Positions 53,009 through 63,960 of a stretch of 64,000 nucleotides of DNA are shown piece after piece. Position 1 is the first letter of the stretch, and each line of letters begins with the position of its first letter. The stretch comes from Nereocystis luetkeana (taxonomy: Eukaryota > Sar > Phaeophyceae > Laminariales > Laminariaceae): contig JARUPZ010000026.1 in assembly GCA_031213475.1 (NCBI GenBank), positions 636,501 to 700,500 on the forward strand, written 5' to 3'. A program made the position numbers and the translations under genes. The notes below the pieces were generated by a model. It was not told where the DNA came from. It saw nothing but the letters and a program-made list of their open reading frames with translations, and did not search any database.

Positions 53009-54223
53009 TAGGCCCTAGCCTTTAAGGCATGCCTGAAAAAATGCCTGAACTACTGTTTCTGAAACAGGCGTGTCTGAACTACTGTTTTCGTGCCTATCTT
53101 GTCCATCTTTTTCCAGGCCCGCTTCAGGCACGCTTTCAGGCATTCATGGCATAAAAAAACGCCGTTAGTCCGGAACCCCGAAAATCAGGGGAAAAGGGAT
53201 ACATTTTTTCAAGAATCTCCGCCGTCCGTAGCCTTTTTTTGTAGCCACCACACAGCGCTTGTTCGCAAATATGTCAGGAGAGACATCACGCAAGGCAAAA
53301 CTTGCGCCGTCAAGGGTGTACGGCCGAGTGTTCCACACTACTACTAAAACCTGGCAGTTGGGAGTCAGTCAAGGCTTGTCAAAACCAAAAAATGCTACCA
53401 GCTATCTGTCAAGGGGGGGAAATGCTCTCTCCCGACATCTATGATTGTTCGTGCTCACTGCCTCCCTTTTTGAGCAACGTTGATTTCTTCATTGCGTTAT
53501 AGCTGTACCGGTATGCTGCAAGTTCTGTCTTCACAAGATACATAGTCTAACCGCGCAACGACCCATTGTGTCATCTACGTTATGACACCCCAGCCAAGTA
53601 CCCTCGTACGTACGTTCACAGGCATTATTTCAGGCATTTTACCTCTTAAGACTTGAAAAAAACTACTCGATTTTAGTGTAGGAATTCTCCTTACTTACGG
53701 CGGTGAATAGGTTTCAGGCATTTTTTCAACGCATTTTACTACTTGAAACCAAACTACTTGAAATTAGTATAAGATTTGCGTTGGGGAGCTGAACAAGTTT
53801 CAGGCATTTTTTTTGGCACTTTGCTTATTTACACACAAAGAAGTACTTGAAATTAGTATGGGTTTCGCCTTGAGGCGCCGAAAAGTTTTCAGGCACGTCT
53901 CAGGCATTTTTTAAGTCAAATGCCTTAAATAGATAGGTACGTTGAAGGCAAATTAAGGCACGTCACATATATATGCCTATATTTTTGCCCATCTCTATTA
54001 TTTCCCACAAAACTACTCGAAATTATTATAAGATTTGTCTTGAGGCGCCGAAAAGGTTGCAGGCATATCTAAGGCATTTTTTAAGGTTAATGTCCTGAGT
54101 AGACAGGCACGTTTCAGGCAAACTAAGGCACGTCAGGCATATGCCTATCTTTTCGCCTACCTCAATTCATTTCGCCTGCGGCGTGCCTATCTCCGCATGC
54201 CTGTAAGCAAGGCTAAGGCCCTA
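53009..54223. mobile_element. Probable non-autonomous DNA transposon with AGGCA/TGCCT repeats
   Basis: The left end TAGGCCCTAGCCTT is mirrored by the right end AAGGCTAAGGCCCTA (inverted TAGGGCCTTAGCCTT), and both continue into AGGCATGC / GCATGCCT. The 1.2-kb interior is dominated by AGGCATTTTTT, AGGCACGT and TGCCTAT words in both directions. It includes four tandem ~110-bp units with ACTACTTGAAATTAGTAT and AGATTTGCCTTGAGGCGCCG. Dense short subterminal repeats are typical of hAT elements. The flanks (GTGCTCTG / GTGCATCC) are only a poor target-duplication match, so the superfamily is a guess. Confidence 0.6.
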
Positions 54224-56370
54224 GGTGCATCCTTGGGGAAATTCGCGCCTCGAGTACTCGTACGTCGTAAGAAGAATACATTATTTAAAATTTTGGTAAA
54301 GGTTTGCGGAAAGCCGCCCATTTGATTGTTATTTCACCAAAAACGCGCTTTTTCGGGAGTGTGCCTGTTCCTGGTGGTCCTTTTTTGGGGATTTATGTTC
54401 CGAAAATAGTTGGATCATCTGGATCATGCTCGTTTTATTGCTAAAACTAAAAAAAAACGCCAAGTATGCTATCAACAGAAATTCCGCTACTACTAACAGC
54501 AGAAGAAATATAATCCTACTCCCTCCCCATTCTATATATACAGCACTACTACGAGTACTCTATAAGAAATCACTACGATTTGGTATATTAACAAGCATCT
54601 AAGCGAGTTTTCACGCCTCGGATACAGTATTATAGTGCGTTACCATGTTGGCAGGCGATCGCTTCACAAAGTGTTTAGAGCGATAACTTACATGGCAACC
54701 GTATAGTGCCACGTACGGTGTTATATCATAGGGTCGGCAGCCCGTATCGACTACAGTAACATACTTTAGCTCGTAGGGTTTTTACGGGAACCCTATTGCG
54801 TACAGTATCACACGCCAGGCAGATCACGTATACCAGGTAGTCTCTGGTATGCGCGATCTAACATTACGATGTACTTCATATTACTGTGTTAGATGCTGCA
54901 CCCATCCATACCTGGTACCTGTTATGTGTCTATTAATAGTAATACAGTGTTAAAGTGTGAGCAGGAATCGTAATTAATTGCTATCGGAAGGCAAGGTAGG
55001 CGGGTAACGCACACACATAACCAACCAACCTAACGCTAACATGGTGGCACTCTGTATTACGTGGTGTGCCGGTGAAGCCCACAGCCAGCAACATATATCT
55101 CCTCGCGATCATCGCGACACACATCATCGGAAAAGGTATAACCTACAGAATGCTAACGTTGACATTATGATACCCATGTTTGGCAACCTTGTAAATACTT
55201 ATCAGTATAGTTTAACTATTGGTAGCATCAATATCGTTCCATGATATCGATGAGGGTCAGGACTTTCGTTCGAATCGAAAAAAGCAATTTTGTGCTCTGT
55301 TTTACACGTGACTTTAGTATAGTCCCCCCTATCTAGCTCTCGGAAAAGTAGGACTTTGCGGTTCCAATTTTCTTGGTACACTAATTACACGGCAATCTAT
55401 ATGGTCAAGTTATTTGTTAACATATTAGCATAGTGTTTCACCGCGATGACGCTTCAAGTGTTATACTGCAGAAGAAACACGTGTTAGATCTCCGCAAGAT
55501 ATGTACGGTAACATTCTATAGTAACATAATGCTACGTACATACTATCATTTGGGTCAACGTAGTAACGTAGCCTTAAAGCCAGACCTTGACTTCAGACAC
55601 ATGTTGACAATATGTTGAACACCCCTCGGTATTTAAGTAACATCCTAACATAGTGTTACATCGGGACCAGCTCCAAAGGCAACTTCGCTAACTTACGTCA
55701 AATGTGACGTTTTCCGACCCCAAGGAAGACTAAGAGGGGGTCGAACACCCTTCGAATACCACAATGTTGGGGTTCTGGAAAACACGATTGTCACCTCTGA
55801 CATTGAGCTAACAAGTTTGCGAATCGTTGGATAGTGATATGTGCATGTTAGGTTCATAACGTATGAGTCTGCCCAAATCCTAAGACTGAGTTACGATGTT
55901 TGTACGTGCATCAATCACGGCGCAACGCTATGTCACCGTACCAGAGCCGACGAGATCGAGAAGAAACATAACGTGAGTGCGTTAAATAATGTCCGTAGAT
56001 ATGCACCTATTAATAGCACTATATAACCGCGATGCGCCATTGCTCCCTCAGTGCTCGCCCTATGTTAGAACGTGGCGAAGCCGCTGTATTAGGCTCCACA
56101 ACATAGATAAGCGGTATCCGAGTGCTACGTTATCCGATCTGTACATAGCTTTGCATCCATTCCCGCCGTATACCCAGTTTATAAGATATGTTCATGCACT
56201 CATACAGAACTACCGCTGGTCTAACAAGGCTCTGCATTTAGTGGAGCATCGCGCCTGGTCCTAAAAAAACTTTGCATTATTACTACTAATAACAGCGCTG
56301 CAGCTGGTCCATGAAAGCTTTGCAGACATTCCGGCCACACGGCTGATCAATAGTACGAGTGTTCACACCA
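54224..56370. other. Gene-less AT-rich stretch
   Basis: AACATAGTGTTACA-like words recur at about 55430 and 55650, and CTGGTCTAACAAGGCTCTGC-like words at 56219 and 56330. No gene is recognised. Confidence 0.4.
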
Positions 56371-56379
56371 TTCGACAGG

Positions 56380-56705
56380 TCACGATCTAGATAATCTAGA
56401 TCGTTTATATCATCTAGATCGTCTAGATCATGTATATAATCTAGATCAACTATTTATAGATCATTCATTAATATATCATTAGAATCCCAACCTACCGTTA
56501 GGATATGCTGTGTAGCATCTGCATCCTATACCAGGTATGTGGTACAATTGTTTGCAGCCCAAGAAAAAAAAGCTAGATCATGCAGATCATTGTACAGCTC
56601 CTACGCGGCAACATTACCTAGATACATTTAAATCAGGACTAGCTGCCCTGGCATATCTGTGCCCTCAAGTAGGGATCTGATCTATCTGATGATCTATCTG
56701 ATGCG
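56380..56705 (+). repeat. GATC-rich dispersed repeat, diverged
   Basis: GATCTAGATAATCTAGATCG and GATCATGTATATAATCTAG units, with GATCTATCTGATGATCTATC at 56680. The conserved core is not kept. Confidence 0.5.
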
Positions 56706-56759
56706 TGAAACCTGTGCTTTTTGCAGCAGTTTCCAGCCCTTCACTACAGCACTACAACT

Positions 56760-56998
56760 GGTCTAAGAAAGCTGTGGCTGAGTGCGTGACAACCAGGGGA
56801 CGGACGGCATGCTCTCCTGCCGCGGGTACACCGTCCCTCGCTGAACGTTCAGCTGAAGAAGTCCCTGCGCTCGCAGCGACACTGACGTTCTTCGATGCCA
56901 TCTTTGTCGGAAACCTTGCAATCCTAGCGGTGTCCTCCCGTCCAGTGCGGGGGCGAGACGTAGACGTGGCCGTGCGTGGCCTATGCCAGCAGTAGCGC
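56760..56998 (+). CDS. Possible exon, unrecognised
   Basis: A GC-rich open stretch encodes a protein-like sequence (AAGTPSLAERSAEEVPALAA, then FFDAIFVGNLAILAVSSRPV) and ends in a stop after GLCQQ. The minus strand is also open. It follows a word (CTGGTCTAAGAAAGCTGTGG) repeated upstream at 56219 and 56330, so the exon-like piece may sit in a decayed tandem region. Family unknown. Confidence 0.25.
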
Positions 56999-57025
56999 AA
57001 TGGTGTGGGCGCGGTAGGAGGTAGG

Positions 57026-57098
57026 AGCAACGAAAAGTTCGGGGGATGTTCATGAGTGATCAACGCAACCATGGTTGAAGCTTATGCTGAACATTGCA
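57026..57098 (+). repeat. Dispersed repeat R4
   Basis: GAAAAGTTCGGGGGATGTTC, GAGTGATCAACG, then an extra GCAACCATGG-like piece, then TTGAAGCTTATGCTG. Confidence 0.65.
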
Positions 57099-58120
57099 CG
57101 CGCAAAAATAATAACAAGACGTATTATTACATGGTGGTTGTTGTCGTTGTTGGTGTTTTCGCTGCTGATGCTGTTGTTGGTGGTGGTGACATCGTTGTTG
57201 TTGTTTTCGAAATCGATTTTTTTCTCACCCTACGACATCTAGCGCACCCAGAATGATCAACCGACAGATGAAGCCATCGTCTTGGTAGCCTCGTGTCTTG
57301 GCAGTTGGCGAGCAGCCGATACAGATAGACAGATGGTCGATCGTGAGCATGGAGCTGAGAGACGTCTCGCAGCGCACATTCGTTGTTACCAAAAGCTTAC
57401 ACAGCACGCGCTCTCGCTCTGCCATCCCTACACTGAGCAGCAAATCTCGAAACAAAATATGATCCCCGCCGCCCGGTAGCACGTATTATGGTGGCTGCTA
57501 CGACTGGAGACTTCCGTTGTTGCCATTTCGTTTCTCACTCTAGGAGCTTCATATCTGACGAGCTACCTAGCATCGTTTGTTTTTGCGAACATGTTCGATG
57601 GAACCCTAGGCCATGGGATGACCCTAGTCGGGTCAAGCGGTTTCTGGGGGGCATACTACTACGGTAGTACTATACAGCTCCGCAGGTGAGGACCCTCCCG
57701 GGAATTACATGTTTTACTTTACCGCAGAGTGCGTCGTATCACAGAGTAAAACATGGAGTGAACTCGTCGCGGCATCTCGGAGCACAAATTACCGCACACG
57801 GACCCCGTCTTCCCAACTTTCCGCCACCAGGAACCGCGTCAACCATACGACTCCCCTCAGTATACGTCGAGTCGGTATCTTTCTAGGAGCACACGGTCAG
57901 CACCATCGCACCGACGAGGCTCCTGTCTGCTCCCGTGGCTCTGATGGGAGTGCATGCATGCCGCGAACACTCCCTCCCCCCCGTAGTATAACAACATCGC
58001 ACGATAGGTGGCCAACCAGATCAAACCGTACGTGACGTGACGTATAGATAGACACCACCCTTCTTGCAGATATCATCCAACACCGGTAAGCACCCTCGGT
58101 GAGGAAAATTAGAAAAAAAA
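57099..58120. other. Gene-less stretch
   Basis: A short TTGTTG/GTTGTTG run lies at about 57138-57205. No gene is recognised. Confidence 0.35.
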
Positions 58121-58253
58121 ACTTCGAAAAAAAATAACAATGCTGGTTGATGACCGGGTTTCGGTCGATGATGATGATGATGATGATGATCTCAAAAAAA
58201 TAACAATGCCGGTTGATGACCGGGTCCCGTTAGATGATAATGATGATGAGGAC

Positions 58254-58303
<50 letters not shown>

Positions 58304-58345
58304 CGACGATAATGATGATGATGATGATGATGATGATGATCTCAC
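58121..58345 (+). repeat. (GAT)n in a ~65-bp tandem duplication
   Basis: A unit AAAAAAATAACAATGC, GGTTGATGACCGGGT, then (GAT)n occurs twice; the second copy has a much longer GAT run. Forward frames give poly-Asp, reverse frames poly-Ser. Nothing else supports a gene. Confidence 0.85.
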
Positions 58346-59179
58346 ATTAGCTCACGTCCCTGACATCCTGTCGGTGGCCACTAAAACAGGATGTAATAAT
58401 AATGCATCTCGGTGGGGAAAAGCAAACCAGTACGAAATAGTGCGCACGGCAGTACCATACCCGTCCGCGAGGGAAACGGCACTAACGAGCTGTGGTATAC
58501 CATGCCGTATCACTTGCAACCAAATAACATTACTGTAGGAACATATCCATGGTATTATAGGTGCACTCGGGAAAAAAGCAAAGGAAACAGAACAAGAAAA
58601 ACACGGAGAGGGAACAGAAAAGCAGAAATATACCACCCGACCACAGGAAACCACCCCCAGTGATGAAAAAAAACAAAATTTAAAAAAACTATCACCCAGG
58701 GTGGTTCGTTGCGTCAACCATGGTACGTCCTGTTCTTTTCAGAGATGCGCTAGTAATCTCCCGAGAAATAGAAATACGTAGACGTGCATCGTTGTCCAAA
58801 TCTCCGTGTGTTGGCCGGTTCGTCAGTTATCAGTTAGGCACTACTCTAGTGGGCGCAGAGTCTCAGACCAAAACAGCTGCTTTTGAATCGGCCTTGTCGA
58901 CGGCTCGAGCGTTAGGTGGGTTTATTTCAGCGATCTCTCGTACGAGTTTATGTATGATAATATTGTAGGGGAACACAGTAACTGAAACCAAATATGACGT
59001 CAATACATCGGGGGGTACCTTCTTTTTGGGACCATCGTGGGTTCTGATTCTTACAACGTTAGCCCACCCTTAAGCGATACGATACTGCTCTGTGCCTAAA
59101 TATAAGGGCATTTCTTATTGAATATGAGTATACAAGCGATACCTATATATTTAGAAACATAGTAGCACTGTTCAAGGTC
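58346..59179. other. Gene-less stretch
   Basis: A faint TA-MITE-like remnant (GGGGAACACAGTAACTGAAACC) lies at about 58968. No gene. Confidence 0.35.
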
Positions 59180-60430
59180 AAGGAAATGGTTTAGCTTGGC
59201 ACAAGCCGTGTCGAAGCCGGAGTAGCTACATTTCTTGACGTCAGGGCAAGCTTTCGGCTTCACATGTCATAGCTTGTGAACGGAGCCCACGCGTCGGTTT
59301 TTCTCGAAGCTGAAAAAAACTTTCGAGCCCACGCAACTGTTTTAGAATGTATGTGCGGAACCTAAGCAGCGTGTTTTCTTCAAGATCCGAACAAGCGTTC
59401 GGCTTCAAACAGTGTATTAATAGATTACGAACCATCGATTTTTCTCGAGGTCAAAGCAAGCTTTCGGCTTTCACATATAACTGTTTGTATACGGAGCCTA
59501 GGCATCGATTTTCTCGAGGTCAAGCAAGTTTTCGACTCCACGCAACTGTTTTAGAGTGTGCGGAACGTACGCAGCGTGCTTCTGCTAGACCAGAACAAGC
59601 TTTCGGCTTCGAGCAGCTATTAATAGAGTACGAAACCCAACCATCGATTTTTCTCGAGGTTAAAACAAACTTTCGGCTTCACACAGAGCTTAAAGTTTAC
59701 GGAGCCTAAATTACTGTTTCTCTCGGGGGCAAAGCAAGCTTCTGGCTTCACGCCAGAAGTTTTGAATGGTGCACGGAACCTAAGCAGCATCTTTTTCTGA
59801 ATGTCAGAGCACGCGTCTGGCTTAAAATCAGCAATTCAAAAGCATCTACACCTAAACAGCATTGGAGGTCAGTCAACACATGTACAGATGGTTGAGATGA
59901 GGAGTCCATTCGCCCTTAACCCTTTTAGAACCGCAGTCCCGTTTTGGGGACAAACCACTCAAATTTCAAGTAGTTTGTCCCCAAAACGGGACTGCGGTTT
60001 TGAAGGGGTTAAAGAGCTCGATCTCAGCGAACAGGATCTGTAGATGATGTGAAGATGATCTGTTCTACTTGCAGGCGTGGTATGTTCGACATTGAACGCG
60101 AGAGAGGTCCTTTCATGCTTAAACTGTCTTTTTTCCCGAGTGCGAGTCTAACCAGTACCAGGAGCAGGCTCTCCTGGCGTCAAGCAACCATTGTTTCTCG
60201 AGGTCAAAAGCAAGTTTTCGGCGTTGAACAATCTATGTTCGTACGGAGCTTAAAGCACCCAAATTTTCTCCCGAGGTCATGGCAAGGATTCAGCGTCGCC
60301 ATGTGTAGGGAGCCTGAGCGCCAAAATCTCCATGGAGTCAGGGCAAGCTTTCGATGTGTCACAGGTTTGTGTGCGGAGAGCGTATGCAGCGTTTTTGTCT
60401 CGACACCGAGAAAAATGTTTCTGGTTCACA
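59180..60430 (+). repeat. ~70-bp satellite with three-monomer higher-order period (~205 bp)
   Basis: The monomer pattern is TTTTTCTCGAGGTCAAAGC, AAGCTTTCGGCTTCACAC, AACTG, then TACGGAGCCTAAGCATCG. The marked monomer CACGCAACTGTTTTAGA occurs at about 59331 and 59537, and its relative CACGCCAGAAGTTTTGAA at 59739, so every third monomer matches best. The array decays after 59830, is cut by a piggyBac-like MITE at 59920, and continues as scattered monomers to 60430, with a last piece near 60650. Confidence 0.85.
59920..60008 (+). mobile_element. piggyBac-like MITE, 89 bp (reference copy)
   Basis: TTAA stands on both sides (59916-59919 and 60009-60012). The ends CCCTTTTAGAACCGCAGTCC and GGACTGCGGTTTTGAAGGGG (written in parts) form inverted repeats reaching GTTTTGGGGACAAAC, and a ~17-bp centre joins them. 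TTAA targets and CCC starts are the marks of piggyBac. Other copies lie at 11476, 16753, 43285, 46430, 48788 and 63908. Confidence 0.85.
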
Positions 60431-61109
60431 CACAGCAGTACAGGACGCCTACTTTTGTGATAAGGAATAGGGAATGTGATCCAGGCTGGATTTCTTATGT
60501 TTAGAACATGCGTGTTCTACCCTAACTTCAGCACAACAAATCTCTTATTTTCCTGCAAGTCTCAGGTTGCCTTTCTTGCTGTAAGTCTCAGGTTGCCTTT
60601 CCTGAAGCTCGTTTTCTTACTAGTATATAGCTGTCCTGTACCGTAACTTGTGTACGGAGCGGAGCACTACGCAGCACTTTTTTCTCGGGGACAAGGCATA
60701 AAGGTTTCATATAGATAGATGAATGTCGCCACGGTATGTAGGGGTGCACGCATGCACCTACTGTACTTTTCAATTTTCGGACGCTCGTGTACCTTGAGGA
60801 CACCCCAATACCTCAATACCTGGACAAGGTGCACTAGGCCATAAACCTGACCTTGCTTGAGAGCTAGGAAAGTACGTCTTGCAACCCGAGTAACACAGGC
60901 ACCTCCTACTTTTCATATATACACTTTGTATATACAAAGACAGCGTTAAAGCACGAACGACATCCCAGCGATTCCTCAGTGCTCTTAAGGAGCCAGGCCA
61001 GTCACATTATTTTCACCAAAAAGTGATGTAGCCCGCCTCCATGTTAGATATTATCAGATAACCATTAATGTCAGGTACTATCACATCAGACCACGGGACT
61101 CTACACGGG
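60431..61109. other. Gene-less stretch
   Basis: A ~30-bp tandem pair (TCTCAGGTTGCCTTTC) lies at about 60560-60605. No gene. Confidence 0.4.
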
Positions 61110-61282
61110 TCATCACCCCACCCGCGGATCGGTCAGGAACCTTTCGAACCTTCACGGGTCGGGTGGGGTCGGGTCGGGTCGGGTGGGATCGGGGGAGATC
61201 GGATCGGATCGGGTCGGGTCGGTTCCGGTCACCCTTGCCCGACTTGGCCCACGAGATTTGACCCCACCCGTGAACAACCCTG
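61110..61282. mobile_element. Relative of the GGGTC hAT-like element, left part missing
   Basis: GGGTC and GGATC pentamers are followed by CCACCCGTGAACAACCCTG, whose inverse CAGGGTTGTTCACGGGT matches the CAGGGCTTTTCGCGGGT end of the 38385 element. No left end and no target duplication were found. Confidence 0.6.
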
Positions 61283-61384
61283 CCCGAAGCATTATCTGCA
61301 CAGTCTACAGTAGGTAGTATATATGGGAAATATATGTCGGACGGGATACGTACGTATGACACGCCGGCAACGCTTGCGCAACCT

Positions 61385-61640
61385 CTCACGACAAAAAAAC
61401 GTTGTCTACATGATCTACATGATCTACATGATCTGCATGATCTACATGGTTTACATGATCTACGTCATCTACGTTATCTACATTGTCTACGTTATCTAGA
61501 TGAGCTGCATGATCTAGATGATCTGGATGATCTATATGATCTATATGGTCTAGATGATCTAGATGATTTGGATAATCTATATGATCTAAATGGTCTAGAT
61601 GACCTAGATGGTATAGCTGTAGATGGTCTATCCGATGGAT
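61385..61640 (+). repeat. GATCTACAT / GATCTAGAT array
   Basis: 9-bp units CATGATCTA, with GATCTAGAT variants, run for about 220 bp next to GCGCAACCTCTCACGAC, the core word of the GATC-rich family. Open frames rich in Asp, Leu and His over it are repeat by-products. Confidence 0.85.
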
Positions 61641-61720
61641 AATAATCTATCTCTAGGCGCCGTCACACACACGTGGGGAGGAACCAGCGATGCATGAGTC
61701 TCTATCTTTATTATATTTAC

Positions 61721-61926
61721 CTGCTCCTGGCCTGCAGAGAGTTGTCGACTTTTTGCAGAAGGCCCTCGGTGTCGTGGAGCCTCCTCCGAATCGTCTCCAG
61801 CTCAACCCTCAGCCGCGCCCGCCTTTCTTCGGCTTCGCCACCGACACGGCGTGAGTGAGAGCCGCTGCTACGGTTTCGTGACAAAGCACTCTCGGCGTTA
61901 TTTAGCAGCAGCGAGCGTTGAGCGGT
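61721..61926 (-). CDS. Probable coiled-coil exon
   Basis: The minus strand reads an acceptor-like CTCACCCCGTAG, then a 206-nt open exon, then CAG and GTAAATA (donor). The peptide starts AQRSLLLNNAESALSRNRSS and continues EAEERRARLRVELETIRRRL and HDTEGLLQKVDNSLQARS, a strongly heptad-like, charged helix. Stops precede it in frame, so it is internal or the frame begins upstream. A candidate upstream exon at about 62067-62180 (ending QTQPLQQQQVSFTRVA before GTAGCC) would join in phase. The protein is not recognised; coiled coils usually mediate assembly. Confidence 0.45.
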
Positions 61927-62468
61927 CTACGGGGTGAGACGTTCGTGGGAGGCTTGTGCACACAACAGTTGTCATACATGCCTTTAGTTTTACTCTGGTG
62001 GTCTAAGCTGTATTTGGCGTTCAGTCAGCGGAACTGCGTCGTGCAGCGGCGGCCACCTTCCCTCCGCTTTCAGGCTACTGCCACGCGCGTAAACGAGACT
62101 TGCTGCTGCTGCAGCGGTTGCGTCTGCGATAGCTGCGCGAACAGAATGGCTCCGCCAGAGCGGTAGCATCGGGCACGCTGACGCTTTTTCTTTTTTTCGC
62201 CGGTATGAACAAAATATTCAGTAGGTTTCTTAACAGCGACAGCACAGGCTTGTATCAAATGCGCCCATCAAATGGCTCCCGAGGGTAAAATGCCCGTATC
62301 CATCACGAGCAGAGCCACAGCAACCGAAGGTGCCCGCAAAACAAATAAACCAACACCTAGACAGGGGATATACTACTCTCACCTACACGTAAACCTCGTA
62401 GTATGTGTATTCGGTTATAGATTCGAAAAAAACGATGCAATGTTGTTTGTTTTTCATTCGGACATGAG
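61927..62468. other. Stretch with a possible upstream exon
   Basis: It may hold the upstream exon of the coiled-coil gene (minus, about 62067-62180, with a CAG run encoding Gln). Otherwise no signal. Confidence 0.25.
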
Positions 62469-62552
62469 GGGGGGGGGGGGGGGGTACTCATATTGTTGCT
62501 TGCCTTATAGTCATTCGGCCATTGACCCCCACATCCCTTCCGAGATGAACGG
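62469..62552 (-). mobile_element. LINE tail module with poly(C) end
   Basis: Minus sense: GGGATGTGGGGGTCAATGG, CCGAATGACTATAAGGCAAG, CAATATGAGTA, then a C17-type run. Only the last ~65 nt of the LINE are present. Confidence 0.7.
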
Positions 62553-62598
62553 GGGGCGCCGTTTTAGCTTTTCATCGATAGACAAGATTTTTTTTCAG

Positions 62599-62959
62599 AG
62601 AAAATCACACGCCACTCTTGCTCACCGTCTTGACGCGGTGCTGCTACCCTTCCCAGACGAACAACAAGAAGAGCTCTGCGCGGTTGGCGCAGAAGTGGCG
62701 GAGGACCCCCTTGGTGAGCCTCGACCGCAGACGCTCTGCCGTGGACACGGAGACGTTCGTCCCGGAGGTTCCCTGGTGTCAGCCTTTCCCTCTCTACCAC
62801 CCGCCTCCGGTGGCCGTAGCCGCCCTCCATCTGCTTGCTGCCCTCTGCCCTAAAAACGCGGGAAAGGTGCACGCAATTCAGGCAGCAGGTATCAAAACGA
62901 AACGCCCCAAATGTAGACCGTTTCAAGCGGCGGCTTGGCGGGAATCGCGCCGAATCTAG
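62599..62959 (+). CDS. Possible exon, unrecognised
   Basis: TTTTTTTTCAG (a strong acceptor shape) is followed by a ~115-codon open frame, including LAQKWRRTPLVSLDRRR and YHPPPVAVAALHLLAALC. The second piece faintly recalls the helix of a cyclin box, but the match is too short to name. The minus strand is also open and Arg-rich. Confidence 0.25.
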
Positions 62960-63519
62960 GCCTCTACCCAGGCGGCGGGTGGAAAAGACACGCGTCTAGT
63001 CCAGGCGCTTGTTTCGTGGATAATCAGGAGATGCATCAAGTTCACGCTGATTTGCGCAGAAGCAGGGGAAGATACATCACATTCAGGCATGCGCACGCGG
63101 ATACACGGGAAAATTATTAATTCCAGGCCAACGTCACTCGCGGGGATGCGCGGGAAATGCACCGGGTTCGAGCCAATGCAAGCGGATGGACAGAGTAGAG
63201 TGCATCCCTGAGAATAACGCCTACCGGTTGACGTAATGACTATGAAACCGGTGAGTTGTTGTTCTCGTATTAGCTAATTTGTATTAGGCATTTTATTGTC
63301 GAACGTTGGCCCGTGGTCACAAAAACAGGCTAACACACAGAAACGTCTCGATGGCAGAAAATAAGTACGAAACTATATACCTGCAGCCGCCGTATGGATT
63401 AAACCCGTGCGCAAGCGTGCGGCACTCCCAAGGTGCGGCATACCAATCCGTATCACGTGCGAACCGAAAACAAAAACAGGAGCATGCGCAGAGCGCTTCG
63501 AGTGGATAGAAGGCGCACT
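62960..63519. other. Gene-less stretch
   Basis: No repeat family or gene is recognised. Confidence 0.35.
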
Positions 63520-63720
63520 TCTATGCGAGTCGACGAGGAAAGAAAGGACCGCGAAGTCTTCTCGCGGTTGAAAGTGGAAGGCAAGAACCGTAGTGGGGAG
63601 GAGGGAGAAGAGCCTGCTATGCTGCTATGTGACCCCGGATCTGAGTTACGACTAGGGAGGATGTATAAAGTAAAAAATGGCGAAGATATTACATGGGACG
63701 AAGGAACAAAAAAGACATGG
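63520..63720 (+). mobile_element. R3 retroposon copy (empty-site witness)
   Basis: Sense copy: ATGCGAGTCGACGAGG, GTGACCCCGGATCTGAG, TTACGACTAGGGAGG, then an A-rich end (GGAACAAAAAAG). It lacks the TA-MITE that interrupts the copy at 17220. Confidence 0.75.
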
Positions 63721-63907
63721 GGCGTGCACCCGAACAAAAGGAGGGGAAAAAAAATGAGCAAAACAGGAGTCCGACGAAGACAATGTCACATTCTGCGTTG
63801 GCTGGGCCAAAAATATTGGTGTGTCGCTTTTCATCGGGGAGCACTGGCCGTCTCACAGAGTGTTGCTAGGGGCTCTATATATGTGTGCTGACTAAATCCC
63901 AGTGTGA

Positions 63908-63960
63908 CCCCTTCACCTCTGCATCCCCGTTCTGGGGACAAAACACTTGAAATTAGAGTA
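63908..63960 (+). mobile_element. piggyBac-like MITE, one arm
   Basis: CCCCTTCACCTCTGCATCCC, CGTTCTGGGGACAAAACAC and AAATTAGAGTA keep one arm and the centre. The other arm is not seen before the window ends. Confidence 0.55.

Noticed and set aside
53001-54232. 8-bp target duplication GTGCTCTG / GTGCATCC for the AGGCA element
   Set aside because: Only about four or five positions match; not enough to assign hAT on this ground.
58140-58538. Poly-Asp protein frame
   Set aside because: It is a GAT expansion in a duplicated unit, with no recognisable sequence around it.
62618-62959. Cyclin-box identity for the open stretch
   Set aside because: Only about 15 residues recall the cyclin helix and the preceding conserved motif is absent.
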